In this document: one piece after another, positions 21,130 through 30,271 of the stretch
Layout: each line of letters starts with the position of its first letter
How positions within the stretch are numbered: position 1 is the stretch's first letter
Origin: Rheinheimera sp.
Lineage (GTDB): Bacteria; Pseudomonadota; Gammaproteobacteria; Enterobacterales; Alteromonadaceae
NCBI GenBank assembly: GCA_003543135.1
Contig: DPJG01000027.1
Span: 248,001 to 312,000 of the forward strand
Reading direction: 5' to 3'
Length of the DNA stretch: 64,000 bases
Program-made: the position numbers and the translations under genes
Notes under the pieces: model-generated
What the model saw: the letters and a program-made list of their open reading frames with translations, nothing else
The model's database searches: none
Told to the model about the DNA's origin: nothing

Positions 21130-21948
21130 TCAGGGGTGACTCAGACCGTACTTAACCCAGAGCTTGTCAAGCAGGCCTTGTCTGGCCTGTAATTGCAGTT
21201 CTGCCTCAAGTTGTGGTGCTATCGCAAAATTGGGCGACAACCTGGAAAACGCCAGGTAACCGTCAATTTTCTGTTGCTGAAAATAAGGCTGACGCTGCAG
21301 ATCCGTTAATTGCAAACCGGCATCGTGAAAGGAGCCCAAAGCGGTTTTTTCCACGGTAATGGCATAATCCACCCGGCCCATTGCCACCATATCCAAAGCC
21401 ACGCTCTCAGAGGGCACTTTCACCCGGGTAAAAATCTGGCTGTTATCAAAATCAGGGAAATACACAGCGTCACGCATCACGGCAACAGTACGGCCTTTTA
21501 AATCGGCAAGTTGCGTCAGCTTAAATGGCGCTTGCGGGCGACTGTAAAACACAAAAGCCGAGTGAAACTGCATCATAGGCGGCGATAAAAAATATAAAAA
21601 CTTTTCCCGCTCCTGGTTATTGATTAAACCTGCCACTAAATCCAATTCCCCCTGCGCCGCCATTTTCAGGCAGCGCGGGAAAGGGCAAGGCACCACTTCA
21701 AGCCGGTACCCCAGTGCTGCTGCCACCGGCGTTAAAATATCCAGCGATAAACCTGTAGGCTTTTTTACATCTTCAGTGTGGTAATAAGGCGGGGAGTGGT
21801 ACATGCCAAGTTTCAGCACCCGCTGTTTCTGAGGCTGAGCGGGCGTGCTGCCGTTATCTGCCGCAAAAGCAGGCGGCAGCAAGCAACAGAAGGCACTGAG
21901 CAACAACAAAAATGAGGCTAACAACAATAAACTTTGTCTGAACTGCAT
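21130..21948 (-). CDS. Periplasmic solute-binding-like protein (SBP_bac_3 fold)
   Basis: 272 residues. Signal peptide with a very leucine-rich core ending AFA, then a Ser/Gln linker and the two-lobe binding domain: LKLGMYHSPPYYHT opening strand, GLSLDILTPVAAALGY, and 'MGRVDYAITVEKTALG'. Two cysteines in the first lobe (PCPFPRC) could form a disulfide. No transporter partner is adjacent, as with the protein at 16.9 kb, though sequence similarity between the two is low. Ligand unknown. Confidence 0.8.
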   Translation of the reverse strand: MQFRQSLLLLASFLLLLSAFCCLLPPAFAADNGSTPAQPQKQRVLKLGMYHSPPYYHTEDVKKPTGLSLDILTPVAAALGYRLEVVPCPFPRCLKMAAQGELDLVAGLINNQEREKFLYFLSPPMMQFHSAFVFYSRPQAPFKLTQLADLKGRTVAVMRDAVYFPDFDNSQIFTRVKVPSESVALDMVAMGRVDYAITVEKTALGSFHDAGLQLTDLQRQPYFQQQKIDGYLAFSRLSPNFAIAPQLEAELQLQARQGLLDKLWVKYGLSHP

Positions 21949-22090
21949 TACAAAGCTCCGGCCAGAACATGCCTTGGCTGCTGTTTGTTTAGAGTCTGAC
22001 TCAGCTCACTTAAAAAGCCAGCAGGCCATCACAACAGCAGCACGGGGCATCACAACATTGCTCCAGTATAACGGGTACAGCTAATCTAAC

Positions 22091-24190
22091 CTAGTCTGTC
22101 AGCAGTTGTACCCGAAAACCAAGCTGAAATTGCCTTGGGGTACCGGGTTCAAAACTGCGGCCGTTGGCCTGATTCACCACCACAGCGCCGGCATAATCCT
22201 GGTTGGTCAGGTTATCGATGGCCAGCCACCAGCTCCAGTTGGTTTGCCGCCACCCGGTTTGCCAGCTGCTCTTGAGATCCCACAGGGTGGCGCTATCGGC
22301 CGCCATACTATTGTTATCATCAATCCAGAGTTTGCCACGGTAACTGAGCTGACTACTGAGCTGCCAGAAGGGGCTGGCAAAAGGGGCATAACTCAGGCCA
22401 AGCTGATGTTGCACCCTGGCAACACCAGGCAGATTGTTACCTGCACTGCTGTCGGCTTTAAAACTGGCATCCAGCAAGGTGCTGCTCCATTGCAGTTCAA
22501 GCTTTTCACTAAAACGATGTAACAGCCAGACTTCAGCGCCTGTTCTTTGCGTTTTGGCGGCATTACGATAACTGGTACGTCCGCCCAGCGATTGCGCCAC
22601 CACCAGCTCGTCACGGCTTTGAATATAAAACCAGTCCAGTGAGGCCTGGGTGTGTTGTTGCAGCCATTTCAGCCCCAAATCCAGCTGGCGGTTACGCGCC
22701 GGTTTTAACGCCAGATTTAAACCACTGCCATTGGGTTGATAAGCCATTTCGGTCAGGGTTGGTGTTTCAAAACCCCGGCCGCTACTGACGTAAAAATGCA
22801 GCTGCTCAGTCAATGGGTAAGAAGCGCCAAGCGCAAAAGCCGCCAGTTGCTCGCTACTTTGGCCGCCATCGTCCGGGTTGCCAGGCCTGATAAAAAAATC
22901 TTCGACTTTAAACTTGATGCGGCTGAGTCTGGAACCCAGATGTAGTGCCCATAACAAGTCGGTCTGGTATTCACTTTGCCAGGCGATTTCGCTGTTTTGC
23001 ACTTTACCGCTTTCGTCGCGGCGTAAGTCACCGGCAATGCCACGCAGATTGACATAACCCTGACGCTGGTCGGTATTTTCCTCCAGCTGGGCAACAAACT
23101 GATGTTGCCAGTTGTTCCATTGCAGCAGCTGCTGGGCTTTGAGACCGCGATAGTGCCGGGTCAGCGCCACCACACCACCGGCCGCTGTCGGTCCATCCCC
23201 GCTAAAAGAAAGAAACTGGGTGATATCACGCTCGCCCTGCCAGGCCGATACCTGCCAATTGTGGTCATCAGGCGTTAACGTCATGCTGAGCTGGCGCTGT
23301 GCGCTGCTTTTGCGGCTGTTAAACAAGGTGGCAACAGCTGCAGTCTGATTGGGATCCCGCTCAAACTCAGCTTTGGTCAGACCCAATGGATCTTCCAGCA
23401 GCGGATCGTCGCTCCAGTCGTAACGAAAGTTCAGCGCCACGCTGTCAAACTGATAACTGCTGCGAAGGGCGGCCTGACGTTTTTCGGCGCTGTTATGCGC
23501 ACGGTAGCCGTCGTGATCCAGCGTTTTCAGATAAAGTTCGGTCTGACCGTCGCCGGCCTGCAGACTGTGCTGGCGGTAATCACTGCTTTGTTGAGATTGC
23601 ACCGATGCTCCCGCTATCGGTGCGTTGCTTTGCAGTGTTAACACCCCACCGGCGGCATTGCCATACAGCGCGGCAAAAGGGCCACGCAGCACTTCAACAG
23701 CGCTCAGTTGTTCAAATGGAATACTGGAGGGTTGGCTCTGACCATCGCTGGTTGACCAGGGAATGCCGTCAAACAATACTTCAATACCGCGCACACCAAA
23801 ACTGCTGCGACTGCCAAAACCGCGCAGACTAATGCGGCTGTCCTGCGCAAAATTGGCGCGCTGATCGGCCTGCAGCCCCGGCATTTGTTTCAGTAAAGCC
23901 GCAATATCCAGTGCCGGGCTGGCGTCAAGCTCAAGCCGGCTCACCGCAGCAACCGAACTTAACCAGGGTTTGGCCTGCTGCTGCACACTGACCACCAAGC
24001 GTTCCAGTTGCTCTTCCTCACTTGTTGTTGCAGTTTTGGCAGGCGCTTGCTGCTGAGCATTCAGTGTAAAACTGCAGCTTAGCGCGAGCAGAGGCAACAA
24101 CGGGAACAAAACAGGGCAGCGCTGAGTGCGCGGGAACAGTGCCCTGGCTAACGGGGTTTGGCGGTCAAGGTACATCAGATCCGTCCTCAA
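22091..24190 (-). CDS. TonB-dependent outer-membrane receptor, PqqU/YncD-like
   Basis: 699 residues. Signal peptide, then a plug domain (about 65-200) and a 22-strand beta-barrel ending in an aromatic-rich strand (FQLGFRVQL). The plug segment with LRGFGSRSSFGVRG, VLFDGIPWSTSDGQ and VEVLRGPFAALYGNAAGGV resembles E. coli YncD/PqqU, the receptor reported for pyrroloquinoline quinone. The next gene upstream makes a PQQ-dependent sugar dehydrogenase, which supports PQQ as the cargo. Resemblance is from memory of the family, so substrate is inferred. It is separated from that gene by a terminator, so probably has its own promoter. Confidence 0.85.
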   Translation of the reverse strand: MRTDLMYLDRQTPLARALFPRTQRCPVLFPLLPLLALSCSFTLNAQQQAPAKTATTSEEEQLERLVVSVQQQAKPWLSSVAAVSRLELDASPALDIAALLKQMPGLQADQRANFAQDSRISLRGFGSRSSFGVRGIEVLFDGIPWSTSDGQSQPSSIPFEQLSAVEVLRGPFAALYGNAAGGVLTLQSNAPIAGASVQSQQSSDYRQHSLQAGDGQTELYLKTLDHDGYRAHNSAEKRQAALRSSYQFDSVALNFRYDWSDDPLLEDPLGLTKAEFERDPNQTAAVATLFNSRKSSAQRQLSMTLTPDDHNWQVSAWQGERDITQFLSFSGDGPTAAGGVVALTRHYRGLKAQQLLQWNNWQHQFVAQLEENTDQRQGYVNLRGIAGDLRRDESGKVQNSEIAWQSEYQTDLLWALHLGSRLSRIKFKVEDFFIRPGNPDDGGQSSEQLAAFALGASYPLTEQLHFYVSSGRGFETPTLTEMAYQPNGSGLNLALKPARNRQLDLGLKWLQQHTQASLDWFYIQSRDELVVAQSLGGRTSYRNAAKTQRTGAEVWLLHRFSEKLELQWSSTLLDASFKADSSAGNNLPGVARVQHQLGLSYAPFASPFWQLSSQLSYRGKLWIDDNNSMAADSATLWDLKSSWQTGWRQTNWSWWLAIDNLTNQDYAGAVVVNQANGRSFEPGTPRQFQLGFRVQLLTD

Positions 24191-24287
24191 TCAGGTTTTT
24201 TAGGGTGTTGCAGCTGGATGTTTGGTGCTGTCTGTTATTTTGGCGCTCTTTGCCGGCAAGGTGTTCAGGCGACAACGGCTGAACAGT

Positions 24288-24315
24288 AAAAAGCCGGTGC
24301 AGACACCGGCCTTTT
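24288..24315 (-). terminator. Intrinsic terminator of the sugar dehydrogenase gene
   Basis: Stem GCCGGTG / CACCGGC with a 4-base loop; on the minus strand it is followed by CTTTTTA. It lies 16 bases past the dehydrogenase stop and 98 bases upstream of the TonB receptor start. Confidence 0.85.
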
Positions 24316-24330
24316 AATAACCCCGCTTTG

Positions 24331-25443
24331 TTATGGCTGCGGAGTCAGCCGTAAAATAGCACCGTTATCTTCATCCGTTAATAAATACACACTGCCATCC
24401 GGTGCTACTTCCACATCCCGTACTCTGCTGCCAATGCGGATACGCTCTTCGTGAACTACTTTGTCGTCTTTGATTTCAAGCCGTACCAGCTGACCAAATT
24501 TTAGTGAGCCCACCAGCAGGTTTTGCTGCCACTTGTTAAATAGTGGTTTGTGGTAAAAGGTCATGCCGCTTGGTGCAATGGAAGGTACCCAATAATGCAG
24601 CGGTTGCTCCAGCCCATCGGCTTTGGTTTTACCAATCACACCACCGCCATATTCTTCACCGTATGTAATGAGCGGCCAGCCATAATTTTTAGCAGCCTGG
24701 GTGATATTAATTTCATCGCCACCTTGTGGGCCATGTTCGTGGGTCCAGAGCCGGCCTTGCGTGTCTAAAGTGGCGCCCTGAATATTACGGTGGCCATTGG
24801 ACCAAACTTCAGCTTTGGCGTTTTTATCAGTCAAAAAAGGATTGCCAGGCGCTGCACTGCCATCCGGCATTACTTTGACCACTTTGCCGATATGAGTGGA
24901 CAGTGGTTGTACGTCTTCACGACGACTGCCTCTGTCACCTAAAGTAATAAAAAGTGCACCATTGTTGTCCTGCACCAGCCGGCCGCCAAAGTGGTATTTG
25001 CTGTTAAATTTAGGTTGCTGGCTAAACAGCACTTTGCTGTCGGTCAGGCTGTTGCCCACCAGTTTGGCACTGAGCACTGCTGTGCTATTGGTGTCATCTT
25101 TACCTGGTTCAGAAAAACTTAAATACAGTGTCTGGTTGCTGGCAAAATTTTTATCCAGCATCACATCCAGTAAACCACCCTGACCACCCACCGCGAGTGC
25201 CGGTAAACCTGTGACAGGCTCGCCTAATTTACCCTCTGTTACTATCCGAAGTTTACCATCACGTTCTGTCACTAAGATGCGGCCGTCCGGTAAAAACGCC
25301 ATGCCCCAGGGGTGGGATAAACCTTCAGCCACAGTTTCAATTTTCAGCTTGTGTTGCTCTGTTGCTAAAAATGCCGGTTCAGCGCTAACAGCGGCCGTTG
25401 TGGTCAGTAGCAGGGCTAAAGGTAAAGTTTGAGTTATTTTCAT
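24331..25443 (-). CDS. PQQ-dependent aldose sugar dehydrogenase (YliI/Asd family)
   Basis: 370 residues. Sec signal peptide (cleavage near VSA-EPAF), then a six-bladed beta-propeller of the soluble glucose/aldose dehydrogenase superfamily. Landmarks are SHPWGMAFLPDGRILVTER in blade 1, a catalytic-region LGDRGSRR, and HEHGPQGGDEINI, the stretch that forms part of the PQQ and Ca site. Oxidises aldoses in the periplasm in the E. coli relative, which must obtain PQQ from outside. No pqq synthesis genes are visible here. Begins 3 bases after the GST gene stop, so cotranscribed with it. Confidence 0.92.
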   Translation of the reverse strand: MKITQTLPLALLLTTTAAVSAEPAFLATEQHKLKIETVAEGLSHPWGMAFLPDGRILVTERDGKLRIVTEGKLGEPVTGLPALAVGGQGGLLDVMLDKNFASNQTLYLSFSEPGKDDTNSTAVLSAKLVGNSLTDSKVLFSQQPKFNSKYHFGGRLVQDNNGALFITLGDRGSRREDVQPLSTHIGKVVKVMPDGSAAPGNPFLTDKNAKAEVWSNGHRNIQGATLDTQGRLWTHEHGPQGGDEINITQAAKNYGWPLITYGEEYGGGVIGKTKADGLEQPLHYWVPSIAPSGMTFYHKPLFNKWQQNLLVGSLKFGQLVRLEIKDDKVVHEERIRIGSRVRDVEVAPDGSVYLLTDEDNGAILRLTPQP

Positions 25444-25446
25444 TGG

Positions 25447-26064
25447 TTATTCTCCATGCCTTAACAGGCCTTCTTCCTGCAATGCGTGACGCACCGCAGG
25501 GCGTTTGGCAATCCGCTCCAGATAAGCCTGAAGTTGGGGGTAAGGGGTTAAATCAAATTTCACCAGCCGCGCCCAAAGCGCCACGTTAAACAAATAGGCA
25601 TCGGCCAGAGTAAATTGCTCGCCGGTCAGAAACTGCGGGTTCACCAGCGTCTGCTCGAGCTGACCAAAACGCAGTTGCAGTTTTTGCACTGCCGCTTGTT
25701 TGGTGGGCTCGGCCGCTGTAGGGTCGAATAAAGGTGAAAAGTTTTTGTGCAGCTCGGTGGCAATAAAGTTCAGCACACTTTGTTGTTTATAACGGGCAAA
25801 ACTACCATTGGCTGGCGCCAGATTACTGGCAGGGGACTGATCGGCAATGTATTGCAAAATAGCCGGGCATTCAGTCAGCACTTCGCCATTTTTTAACTGC
25901 AGTGCCGGCACATAACCCAGCGGGTTGATATCGGTAAAACTGCTGCCATCGGGCAACAGTTTGCTTTTTAAATCCACTTTGACAGGTGTGAATTTTAAAC
26001 CGGCTTCAAACAAACAAATATGGGCGGCCAGTGAACTGGCCCCCGGGGCGTAATACAATTTCAT
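25447..26064 (-). CDS. Beta-class glutathione S-transferase
   Basis: 205 residues: thioredoxin-like N domain (MKLYYAPGASSLAAHI, with the beta-class position 10 region) and an all-helical C domain. The cis-proline motif is VPAL at about residue 53, followed by the TECPAILQYIAD glutathione-contact helix. E. coli GstA is the closest match I recognise. First gene of a two-gene operon with the sugar dehydrogenase; the functional link is not obvious. Confidence 0.92.
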   Translation of the reverse strand: MKLYYAPGASSLAAHICLFEAGLKFTPVKVDLKSKLLPDGSSFTDINPLGYVPALQLKNGEVLTECPAILQYIADQSPASNLAPANGSFARYKQQSVLNFIATELHKNFSPLFDPTAAEPTKQAAVQKLQLRFGQLEQTLVNPQFLTGEQFTLADAYLFNVALWARLVKFDLTPYPQLQAYLERIAKRPAVRHALQEEGLLRHGE

Positions 26065-26103
26065 CGAATAGAGCTCCTGACAGTTCGGCGGGTGTACACC
26101 GGA

Positions 26104-26571
26104 TTATGGCAGAGACTTTAGCACCACTTCATGATGATTGCTGGTTTTAAAGTCCTGATAAACCTGCACAATAACGCCATCTTGCCCAATGAGAAAACTG
26201 GTGCGATGAATACCATCGTACACTTTACCCATAAACTTTTTTTCGCCCCATACACCAAAAGCTGCGGCAGTCTGATGTTCCGGATCGGACAGCAGGGTAA
26301 AATTCAGCGCATCACGCTGGGTAAATTTGGCCAGACTTTTTACCGGATCTGTGCTGATGCCAACAATCTGCACCCCTTTGGCGGTGAAGTCAGCCTGATG
26401 GTCGCGCAGGTTACAGGCCTGCACAGTGCAGCCTGGTGTCATGGCTTTAGGGTAAAAATAAACCAGCACTGCACCGGATTTTAATAAGTCAGACAGCACC
26501 ACAGTGTTGCCATGTTGGTCCAGTAGTGAAAATTCAGGGGCCCTCTGGCCGGCAGTCAGCATATTCATCAT
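26104..26571 (-). CDS. bcp: Thioredoxin-dependent peroxiredoxin (BCP/PrxQ type)
   Basis: 155 residues. Peroxidatic cysteine in MTPGCTVQACNLRD, with the second cysteine five residues on, the PrxQ/BCP arrangement. Reduces hydroperoxides with thioredoxin in the cytosol. AAGGA precedes the ATG; two other in-frame ATGs follow at codons 2 and 4. Downstream of gcvR as in E. coli, but separated from it by a terminator. Confidence 0.95.
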   Translation of the reverse strand: MMNMLTAGQRAPEFSLLDQHGNTVVLSDLLKSGAVLVYFYPKAMTPGCTVQACNLRDHQADFTAKGVQIVGISTDPVKSLAKFTQRDALNFTLLSDPEHQTAAAFGVWGEKKFMGKVYDGIHRTSFLIGQDGVIVQVYQDFKTSNHHEVVLKSLP

Positions 26572-26611
26572 GATTCCTTTTTATAAAAAACGTTTTCATA
26601 AAACCGGTTTA

Positions 26612-26647
26612 TAAAAAAACCGGCGCAAAACAGAGTTGTGGCCGGTT
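26612..26647 (-). terminator. Intrinsic terminator between gcvR and bcp
   Basis: Minus-strand stem AACCGGC / GCCGGTT with a 16-base loop, followed by seven T residues. It follows gcvR and precedes bcp, so bcp should have its own promoter in the AT-rich 40 bases after it. Confidence 0.75.
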
Positions 26648-26728
26648 TCTGCTGGATTGAACCTCAGTATGGGTTCACCAGAGCTTGTCGCTGCTGCATA
26701 ACAGCACGCAGGCATCGCTTGGGAAAGC

Positions 26729-27250
26729 TTAACTCTGCAATTCAAAACTACCTGTTAACGACAGTTGGGCAAGCTTTTCCAGCACCAGACTGCGCACTGT
26801 CGCCGCATCAATAGAACCCGGCAGCTGCACTGTCATCTGGGTGTGGGTGTGAGCTACCCCGTCCAGTTGATGGGTTTCCGAGCGTAAAGCACCAATGTAA
26901 ATCTGATGGTCAGCCAACAAACTGGAAATCGTGCCCAGCGTGCCCACTTTATCCGGCCCTGTGTAAGACAGCAGATAAGGCGCCGACAACGGTGGCGGTT
27001 TGTGAGCAGATGTACGTTTGGTCATGGTCAGCAGATCAAGTTCAACACCGGAACTTGGCAGCAGATATTCAATTTTGCTGATGGCTGCCGCGTCGCCGGA
27101 CAACAACATAATAAAAGTAAATTCATTGCCAAAAATCGCCATTCTGCTGTCGACGATATTACAGTTGCAGTCACTGACCAGCCGGGACAGTTGACTGACG
27201 ATACCGGTACGGTCGGCGCCTATTGCAGTCACCACCAGTTGTTGAGCCAT
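26729..27250 (-). CDS. gcvR: Glycine cleavage system regulator (tandem ACT domains)
   Basis: 173 residues beginning MAQQLVVTAIGADRTG, with two ACT domains (about 3-80 and 90-168). In E. coli GcvR binds glycine and controls GcvA at the gcv operon. A much longer in-frame opening to 27490 exists but overlaps the dapA promoter region and has no family likeness, so the short start is chosen. Divergent from dapA, keeping the dapA–gcvR–bcp neighbourhood of enterobacteria. Confidence 0.93.
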   Translation of the reverse strand: MAQQLVVTAIGADRTGIVSQLSRLVSDCNCNIVDSRMAIFGNEFTFIMLLSGDAAAISKIEYLLPSSGVELDLLTMTKRTSAHKPPPLSAPYLLSYTGPDKVGTLGTISSLLADHQIYIGALRSETHQLDGVAHTHTQMTVQLPGSIDAATVRSLVLEKLAQLSLTGSFELQS

Positions 27251-27391
27251 CTTTACAAGCGACCTTGAACAGAAAAGGGGCGCCGAGTTTAGCACAGTTC
27301 GCCGAAAATTCATCAGCATAGTCAGCTGTTGCTTGTGTTTGTATGACGGCGTCATTACCATAGGCAGCCTGAAAATTACGGAGCAGTAGCC

Positions 27392-28273
27392 ATGTTCAGA
27401 GGAAGTTACGTCGCCCTTATTACCCCGATGACAGAAACAGGTGAGGTGGATTACGCCAGCCTGCGCACTCTGGTGGATTACCAGTTGCAAAATGGCACTG
27501 ATGGTCTGGTTATTATGGGGACAACAGGCGAAGCAGCCACTATTCCTTTTAGCGAGCAGCTGGCCGTATTACAGGCGGTGATTGAACAAGTAGCCGGCCG
27601 TTGTCAGATTCTGGCGGGTAATGGTTCAAATTCAACAGCTGAAGCTATTGCCAAAACCGAGGCTCTGAATGCTTATGCCATCGACGGCTTTTTGACCGTT
27701 ACGCCTTATTACAACAAACCGACGCAAAAAGGCATGCTGGCACATTTTCAGGCCGTAGCTGCCGCCACCGACAAACCAGTGCTGCTTTACAATGTGCCGG
27801 GTCGCACCGGTGTTGACTTGCAAGCCGCCACAGTGGCTGAACTGAGCAAAGTCAATAATATCGTTGGTATTAAAGAAGCGACGGGTTCGATGCAGCGGCT
27901 GGCAGAACTTAAAGCCAGTTGCAGTGCCGACTTTGATTTACTCAGTGGTGATGACGCCAGTGCCAAAGAATTTATTCTGCAAGGCGGCCATGGCGTGATT
28001 TCGGTCACCACCAATGTGGCGCCAGCTGGCATGACAGCGATGATAGCGGCGGCCCGGCAGGGGAGTCGTCAGCAAGCGTCTGACATTGATGACAGCCTGC
28101 AAGCGCTGCATCGTGATTTATTTATTGAAAGTAACCCTATTCCAACCAAGTGGGCGCTCAAACGTATGGGGCTGATAGCCTCTGATTTTGCCCGTTTGCC
28201 GTTAACCCGGCTGGAACCAATTCATCAGGCTGTAATCGAACAAGCGCTACAACAAGCCAAAATTAATCTTTAG
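27392..28273 (+). CDS. dapA: 4-hydroxy-tetrahydrodipicolinate synthase
   Basis: Condenses pyruvate with aspartate semialdehyde, first committed step to diaminopimelate and lysine. 293 codons. Schiff-base Lys161 (GIKEATG), Tyr133 (LLYNVPGRT), Thr44/Thr45 (GTTGEAA) and Tyr107 all sit at the E. coli positions; Arg138 is in PGRTG. Good GGAG ribosome site. Followed after 10 bases by bamC, the conserved pair. Confidence 0.98.
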   Translation: MFRGSYVALITPMTETGEVDYASLRTLVDYQLQNGTDGLVIMGTTGEAATIPFSEQLAVLQAVIEQVAGRCQILAGNGSNSTAEAIAKTEALNAYAIDGFLTVTPYYNKPTQKGMLAHFQAVAAATDKPVLLYNVPGRTGVDLQAATVAELSKVNNIVGIKEATGSMQRLAELKASCSADFDLLSGDDASAKEFILQGGHGVISVTTNVAPAGMTAMIAAARQGSRQQASDIDDSLQALHRDLFIESNPIPTKWALKRMGLIASDFARLPLTRLEPIHQAVIEQALQQAKINL

Positions 28274-28283
28274 GAGTTTTTAG

Positions 28284-29345
28284 GTGCAATATTGGATCCC
28301 CGGCACTGTATTTGCCACCCTGCTGTTATCTGGCTGTTCGTTATGGACCGCACCCGAAACCACTAAGGCGCAAGCTGCGCCTACCGTCAAAGAACTGGCT
28401 GTTCCTGCCGGTTTAAAAGCGCCAAAAACGCCGGCGCAATATGATATTCCTGCCAGAGTGGCCGGTGGAGCCCGCGGCGAAGCCGTTGAGCTGCGCGCGC
28501 CTATGCAGGTGCTGGCGGTTGCTACCAACGCCCGGGTTGAAGAAGACGATAAAGAAGTGCGGGTGTTTTTTGAACGCACCGAATTTACCGGCGATCTGTT
28601 GCCGTTTTTAACCAGCAATATCAACGACTTTTTCACCGAACAGCAGATTGAACTGACAAAAACTTCAGACAACAGCTGGCAATCAGGCTGGGTGAGTGAA
28701 TATGAGGAAACCGGCTGGTGGTGGTGGAAAGGGCAGAGCCTGACCCAACAAAGCCGTTTTAAAGTTGATTTTGAGCCGCGTCCTCATGGCCGTACCGTTG
28801 GGGTGAAAGTCCAGCTGACCGAGCATAAATATGCCGATTCTGCGGAACGCATTACCCCGATAGCCCAGCGCCGTGAAGAAGTGCATTTTTTAAACCGCTT
28901 GATTGATAAAGTGGCCACTGTGGAGCTGGCGCGTATTCAGGAAGCCAAAGCCAGACAGCCTGATGTGTTATTAACCCGCGCTACCAATGACAAAAACGAG
29001 GCTGTATTGTTAACCAGTCAACCTTTAGAAGTGGCATGGGCGCAGCTGGAATTATTGTTTGAACACTTATCTTTGGAAGTGACAGACTTAAACCGCACCG
29101 ACTATGTGTATTACGTCACCTTCACTAAACCGGAAGCAGGCTTCTGGAGTGCGCTTTGGGGTGAGGAAGAACTGCCGGTATTGCCAATTGCTGAAGGTGA
29201 ATATCAGCTGGCACTGAGTAAAACCGACAAAGGCACTGCGATTAAGTGGCGTGATAAAGAAGGCAATGCGCTGGACCAGGCCACTATTGATGCGATTTAC
29301 GAAGTAGTTGTTGCTGCTATCCGTAAGTCAAAAGTTGAGCTTTAA
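28284..29345 (+). CDS. bamC: BAM complex lipoprotein BamC
   Basis: 353 residues, GTG start with TAGGAG upstream. Lipoprotein signal ends in LLSGC (Cys18). The N-terminal flexible part (about 20-90) is followed by two helix-grip domains typical of BamC; an exposed WWWWK loop lies near residue 150. Accessory component of the outer-membrane protein assembly machine. Forms an operon with dapA, as in E. coli (formerly nlpB). Confidence 0.92.
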   Translation: MQYWIPGTVFATLLLSGCSLWTAPETTKAQAAPTVKELAVPAGLKAPKTPAQYDIPARVAGGARGEAVELRAPMQVLAVATNARVEEDDKEVRVFFERTEFTGDLLPFLTSNINDFFTEQQIELTKTSDNSWQSGWVSEYEETGWWWWKGQSLTQQSRFKVDFEPRPHGRTVGVKVQLTEHKYADSAERITPIAQRREEVHFLNRLIDKVATVELARIQEAKARQPDVLLTRATNDKNEAVLLTSQPLEVAWAQLELLFEHLSLEVTDLNRTDYVYYVTFTKPEAGFWSALWGEEELPVLPIAEGEYQLALSKTDKGTAIKWRDKEGNALDQATIDAIYEVVVAAIRKSKVEL

Positions 29346-29411
29346 TACCAGGCTCAGATAAAACCTGCACTTTGGCCTGATACCCTATGGCATTGGGTTA
29401 GAGCACGGTAC

Positions 29412-29445
29412 TACAAAGCCACCTGATGGTGGCTTTGTTATTTTG
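29412..29445 (+). terminator. Intrinsic terminator after bamC
   Basis: Stem ACAAAGCCACC / GGTGGCTTTGT with a 4-base loop followed by TATTTTG, about 67 bases after the bamC stop. Confidence 0.85.
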
Positions 29446-29625
29446 ACAACCAGGATAAAAAACCTTGGCCATTCAGCAGGCCAAAGTTAATAATAAATAG
29501 CAGCAAGATATTGAAATAAAACATTATTTCTTGACGATTGGTTGCAGCTTTCAGGTTGTTGTTATTACACTAACCTCAGGTGAAATTATCTGCCTGTGCA
29601 AAAGACGGACAGCAAGGAAAACGCA

Positions 29626-30261
29626 GTGTTAGAAATCCAGGATTATCTGAAAATTTTTATCGGTATTCTCGCCATTCTGAACCCGCTGGGGGCATTGCCG
29701 ATGTACTTGTCGCTGACGCAGCACCACAGTGAAACCGATAAAAAATACGTTGCTTTGACGGCCGCCAAAGGTGCCACTGTTATTTTGCTGGTGACATTGT
29801 TTTTTGGCGAAATGATCCTGAATTTTTTTGGTATTTCGGTGAATTCATTTCGCGTTGGGGGTGGCATTCTGATTTTATTAATGGCCATTTCGATGTTACA
29901 CGCCCAAACCAGTGGCGCTAAAAATACCGAAGCGGAAAGGTTAGAAGCCACCAAACGTGAGTCTATTGCCATAGTGCCACTGGCAATGCCGATGCTGGCC
30001 GGGCCTGGAGCCATTAGTTCTATTATTTTATACGGCAATAGAGCTGAAGGCTGGCAACACTATCTGATTGTTTCGGCGGAAATTATTGTTGTTGGCATAA
30101 TTCTGGCCATTCTGATGCGGTTATCAGGTAAAATAGCCGGCAAACTTGGCCAAACCGGGATGAATATTATTACCCGGGTGATGGGCCTGATCCTGGCCGC
30201 CATTTCTATCGAATTTATCAGTCTGGGTCTTAAGGGCTTGTTCCCTGTGCTGGCCCGATGA
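29626..30261 (+). CDS. MarC/YchE-family membrane protein
   Basis: About 211 residues, six hydrophobic segments. Matches the UPF0056 family; strongest likeness is to E. coli YchE (NPLGALPMYLSLT, FGISVNSFRVGGGILI, VPLAMPMLAGPGAISS). Function unknown; the family was once linked to multiple antibiotic resistance but that was not upheld. Of two in-frame GTG starts (29596 and 29626) the second has AAGGA seven bases upstream and fits family length. First of a three-gene operon with DUF2066 and hda. Confidence 0.88.
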   Translation: MLEIQDYLKIFIGILAILNPLGALPMYLSLTQHHSETDKKYVALTAAKGATVILLVTLFFGEMILNFFGISVNSFRVGGGILILLMAISMLHAQTSGAKNTEAERLEATKRESIAIVPLAMPMLAGPGAISSIILYGNRAEGWQHYLIVSAEIIVVGIILAILMRLSGKIAGKLGQTGMNIITRVMGLILAAISIEFISLGLKGLFPVLAR

Positions 30262-30271
30262 GGACATAACC

